Below, piece by piece: positions 13,358 through 15,464 of a stretch of 15,464 nt of DNA. Positions within the stretch are counted from its first letter, which is position 1. Every line of letters begins with the position of its first letter. The DNA lies in NCBI GenBank assembly GCA_019136035.1, contig JAGVUW010000811.1:1-15464 (forward strand), given 5' to 3'. A program made the translations under genes and the position numbers. Under the pieces are notes generated by a model. That model did no database searches. It was given only the letters and a program-made list of their open reading frames with translations, and had not been told where the DNA came from. The stretch is from Verrucomicrobiota bacterium. GTDB lineage: Bacteria; Verrucomicrobiota; Lentisphaeria; Oligosphaerales; JAFGRS01.

Positions 13358-15464
13358 ATGCATTGGATCGACTGGCTCATCGTCGCCGCTGGTTTGGCCA
13401 TCGTCATCGCCGTAGGCCTGCGGACCCAGCGCTACGTCCGCGGCGTCGCCGACTTCCTCACCGCGGGACGAGTCGCCGGACGCTACGTGCTCTGCGTCGC
13501 CGGCGCCGAGGCCGCCATGGGCCTGGTCAGCCTCGTCGCCATGTACGAGGTCTACTACAAGTCCGGCTTCGCCTACGGCTTCTGGGGCGCCGTCGCCTCG
13601 CCCCTGTTCATCGTGCTGAGCCTCACCGGTTATTGCGTCTATCGTTTCCGCGAGACCCGCGCCATGACCATGGGCCAGTTCCTCGAGATGCGCTACAGCC
13701 GGCGTTTCCGCATCTGCGCCGGCATCCTGCAGTCGATCTCGGGCATCGTCAACTACGCCATCTTCCCGGCGGTCGGGGCGCGCTTCCTGGTCTACTTCTG
13801 CGACCTGCCCGTGGAGACCACCATCGGCGGCTGGGTCTTCCCGACCTTCGCCCTGCTGATGGCCGCCTTCCTCGGCCTGGCGCTGATCATCGCCTGCCTC
13901 GGCGGCCAGATCACGATTATGGCCACCGACTGTATCCAGGGCCTGCTGAGCTACCCGATGTACGTCGTCATCGTGCTCTTCTTCTTCACCCGCTTCTCGT
14001 GGTCGCGCGACATCGCCCCTGCCCTGCTCGACCGCCCGCCGGGCCAGAGCCTGATCAACCCGTTCGACATCACGGCCCTGCGCGACTTCAACCTCTTCGC
14101 GGTCCTGGTCGGCATCATCGGCAACGTGGTCAACCGCATGGGCTGGTCCGGCTCGCAGGGCTACAACTGCGCCGCCAGGAACGCCCACGAGCAGAAGATG
14201 GGCGCGGTGCTCGGCACCTGGCGCTCCGGCTTCTCCACCATGATGTACGTCCTCCTGGCCGTCGTCGCCTTCGCCTACCTCAACAGCGACAAGTTCCAGG
14301 GCGGCCCCACCGGCGCTGTCGCCTGCCGCACCGACCTCGCCGTCAAGGCCGCCGAAGACGTCGTCTCGGCACCCCACCTCCGCGAAGCGCGCGACCTCGT
14401 GGTCGACTACCTGAAGACCGGGACCATCACCCCCGAACTCCAGACGATGCTCGACAAGACCGCCGCCATCAAGGCCAAGGAGGAGGCCGACCGCGAACGC
14501 CTGCGCTATGCCGCCCAGCGCGAAGCGGACCTGGCCAAGGCCGCCGAGGAGGCTAAGAACGGCACCACGGACACCGCCGACGAGGCCAAGGCCGCCGAAA
14601 CGGCGAAGGCCCCCACCGTCGAAGAGATCGCCCGGGCCGCCGCCATCAGCGACGCCGAGGCCCGACACCTCGCCCGCGAGGTGCGCATGCGCACCGCTCA
14701 GGATGCCATCCGCGCCGTCGACCCCGGCGCCTCGCAGACCTTCGCCACCATCTTCGGCCAGATGCGCGTACCGATCGCCCTGCGCTATCTCATGCCTATC
14801 GGCATCACCGGGCTGTTCTGCGCCATCTGCGTCTTCCTGCTGGTCTCCACCGACACGACCTATCTGCACTCCTGGGGCAGCATCCTGGTCCAGGACGTCA
14901 TCCTGCCCATCCGCGGCAAGCCCTTCACCCCGAAGCAGCAACTGCGCCTCCTGCGGATGCTCATCGGCTTCGTCGCCGTCTTCGCCTTCTTCTTCAGTTG
15001 GTTCTTCGGCCAGGTCGACTACATCTCGATGTTCTTCACCATCACCGGCGCCATCTGGCTCGGCGGCAGCGGCCCCTGCATCGTCGGCGGGCTGTACTGG
15101 AAACGCGGCGCCACCGCCGGCGCCTGGGCGTCCCTGATCTTCGGCTCGACCATGGCCCTGACCGGCATCATCCTCCAGAAGCTCTGGGTGCCGAAGCTCT
15201 ACCCGTGGCTCTATGAGCACGGCAAGGTCGACGCCATCGCGGTCTGGCTGGAACGCCTCTCCGGGCCCTTCGAGCCCATCATCAAGTGGCGCATGAGCAG
15301 CGAGAAGTTCCCGATCAACTCGGTCGAGATCTACGCCTTCACGCTCCTCATATCGATCAGCCTCTACGTGGTGATCTCCCTGATCTCCTCGCGCGGCGGC
15401 AAGGTCTTCAACATGGACCGCATGCTGCACCGCGGCAAGTACCACCGCGAGGGCCTCGAGATCA
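13358..15464 (+). CDS. Solute:sodium symporter (SSS family), 3' end cut by the window
   Basis: At least 702 residues; the frame is open at the window edge, so the C-terminus is missing. The start is well fixed: an in-frame TAA ends three bases before the ATG, and GGAAGGA (13342-13348) lies nine bases upstream. It is a multi-helix inner-membrane protein that should couple Na+ entry to uptake of a small organic solute. Hydrophobic segments lie near 5-21, 45-62, 74-94, 121-146, 160-181, 195-211, 245-258, 291-309, 475-498, 533-551, 556-578, 588-607 and 656-677. SSS-like landmarks are the early ADFLTAGR (31-38) and STDTTYLHSWGSILVQDV (497-514). Between two hydrophobic segments, residues about 310-467 form a hydrophilic insert rich in Ala, Glu, Lys and Arg and predicted helical or coiled coil. 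The solute cannot be deduced. It is divergent from the M55 aminopeptidase gene. Confidence 0.9.
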   Translation, partial: MHWIDWLIVAAGLAIVIAVGLRTQRYVRGVADFLTAGRVAGRYVLCVAGAEAAMGLVSLVAMYEVYYKSGFAYGFWGAVASPLFIVLSLTGYCVYRFRETRAMTMGQFLEMRYSRRFRICAGILQSISGIVNYAIFPAVGARFLVYFCDLPVETTIGGWVFPTFALLMAAFLGLALIIACLGGQITIMATDCIQGLLSYPMYVVIVLFFFTRFSWSRDIAPALLDRPPGQSLINPFDITALRDFNLFAVLVGIIGNVVNRMGWSGSQGYNCAARNAHEQKMGAVLGTWRSGFSTMMYVLLAVVAFAYLNSDKFQGGPTGAVACRTDLAVKAAEDVVSAPHLREARDLVVDYLKTGTITPELQTMLDKTAAIKAKEEADRERLRYAAQREADLAKAAEEAKNGTTDTADEAKAAETAKAPTVEEIARAAAISDAEARHLAREVRMRTAQDAIRAVDPGASQTFATIFGQMRVPIALRYLMPIGITGLFCAICVFLLVSTDTTYLHSWGSILVQDVILPIRGKPFTPKQQLRLLRMLIGFVAVFAFFFSWFFGQVDYISMFFTITGAIWLGGSGPCIVGGLYWKRGATAGAWASLIFGSTMALTGIILQKLWVPKLYPWLYEHGKVDAIAVWLERLSGPFEPIIKWRMSSEKFPINSVEIYAFTLLISISLYVVISLISSRGGKVFNMDRMLHRGKYHREGLEI

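Noticed and set aside
13253..15445. A 730-codon minus-strand ORF opposite the symporter
   Set aside because: Its sequence is a low-complexity Asp/Glu/His/Gly-rich antisense shadow of a membrane protein, with no plausible ribosome site or domain.

Overview
The window is 15.5 kb of very GC-rich bacterial chromosome (by eye close to 70% G+C, with strong G/C third-position bias that opens long antisense shadow frames). It is dense with genes, which are separated by short intergenic stretches rich in palindromes. No tRNA, rRNA, CRISPR array, transposase or phage gene is visible. A DUF4091/GH123-like secreted protein, a DUF4432 mutarotase-like protein, a long solute:sodium symporter, a single-chain PurL and recurrent short intergenic palindromes are a combination I associate with Planctomycetota, Lentisphaerota, Kiritimatiellota and relatives. 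That assignment is inference from family memory, not a computed placement.

Layout. (1) 1-3766, plus strand: a leader with a possible promoter, then three tightly packed genes. They encode a predicted mutarotase-fold protein, a NodB-type polysaccharide deacetylase (ATGA overlap with the first gene) and a signal-peptide-bearing DUF4091/GH123-like protein, and they look like a small glycan-processing operon. (2) 3767-4470: an untranslated mosaic of hairpins and short direct repeats, ending in three identical 53-bp units. The last unit runs into the 3' end of the next gene. (3) 4453-5748, minus: proA (proline biosynthesis). (4) 5749-6125: a divergent intergenic region with strong hairpins that share a palindrome with region 2. 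(5) 6126-7226, plus: a DUF4432 mutarotase-like gene, converging on purL across two large hairpins (7229-7311). (6) 7319-11194, minus: purL, a complete 1291-residue phosphoribosylformylglycinamidine synthase. (7) 11438-12094, plus: a probable lipoprotein made of two tandem copies of a 91-residue helical unit, with a promoter candidate upstream. (8) 12095-12271: hairpins around a perfect-period 9-bp tandem repeat. (9) 12272-13057, minus: an M55 zinc D-aminopeptidase (DppA-like) starting at GTG behind a perfect Shine-Dalgarno. (10) 13358-15464, plus: an SSS-family transporter running off the window, with an unusual long charged Ala/Glu-rich insert, preceded by a possible 37-codon leader ORF.

The genes mix housekeeping biosynthesis (proA, purL) with glycan and peptide scavenging: deacetylase, GH123-like protein, two sugar-mutarotase-like proteins, D-aminopeptidase and Na+ symporter. 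I see no convincing new defence or mobile system. The most distinctive material is the intergenic repeat biology (the 53-bp triplet that supplies the proA stop codon, and the CCCTGAAAGGG palindrome family), the duplicated lipoprotein and the symporter insert.
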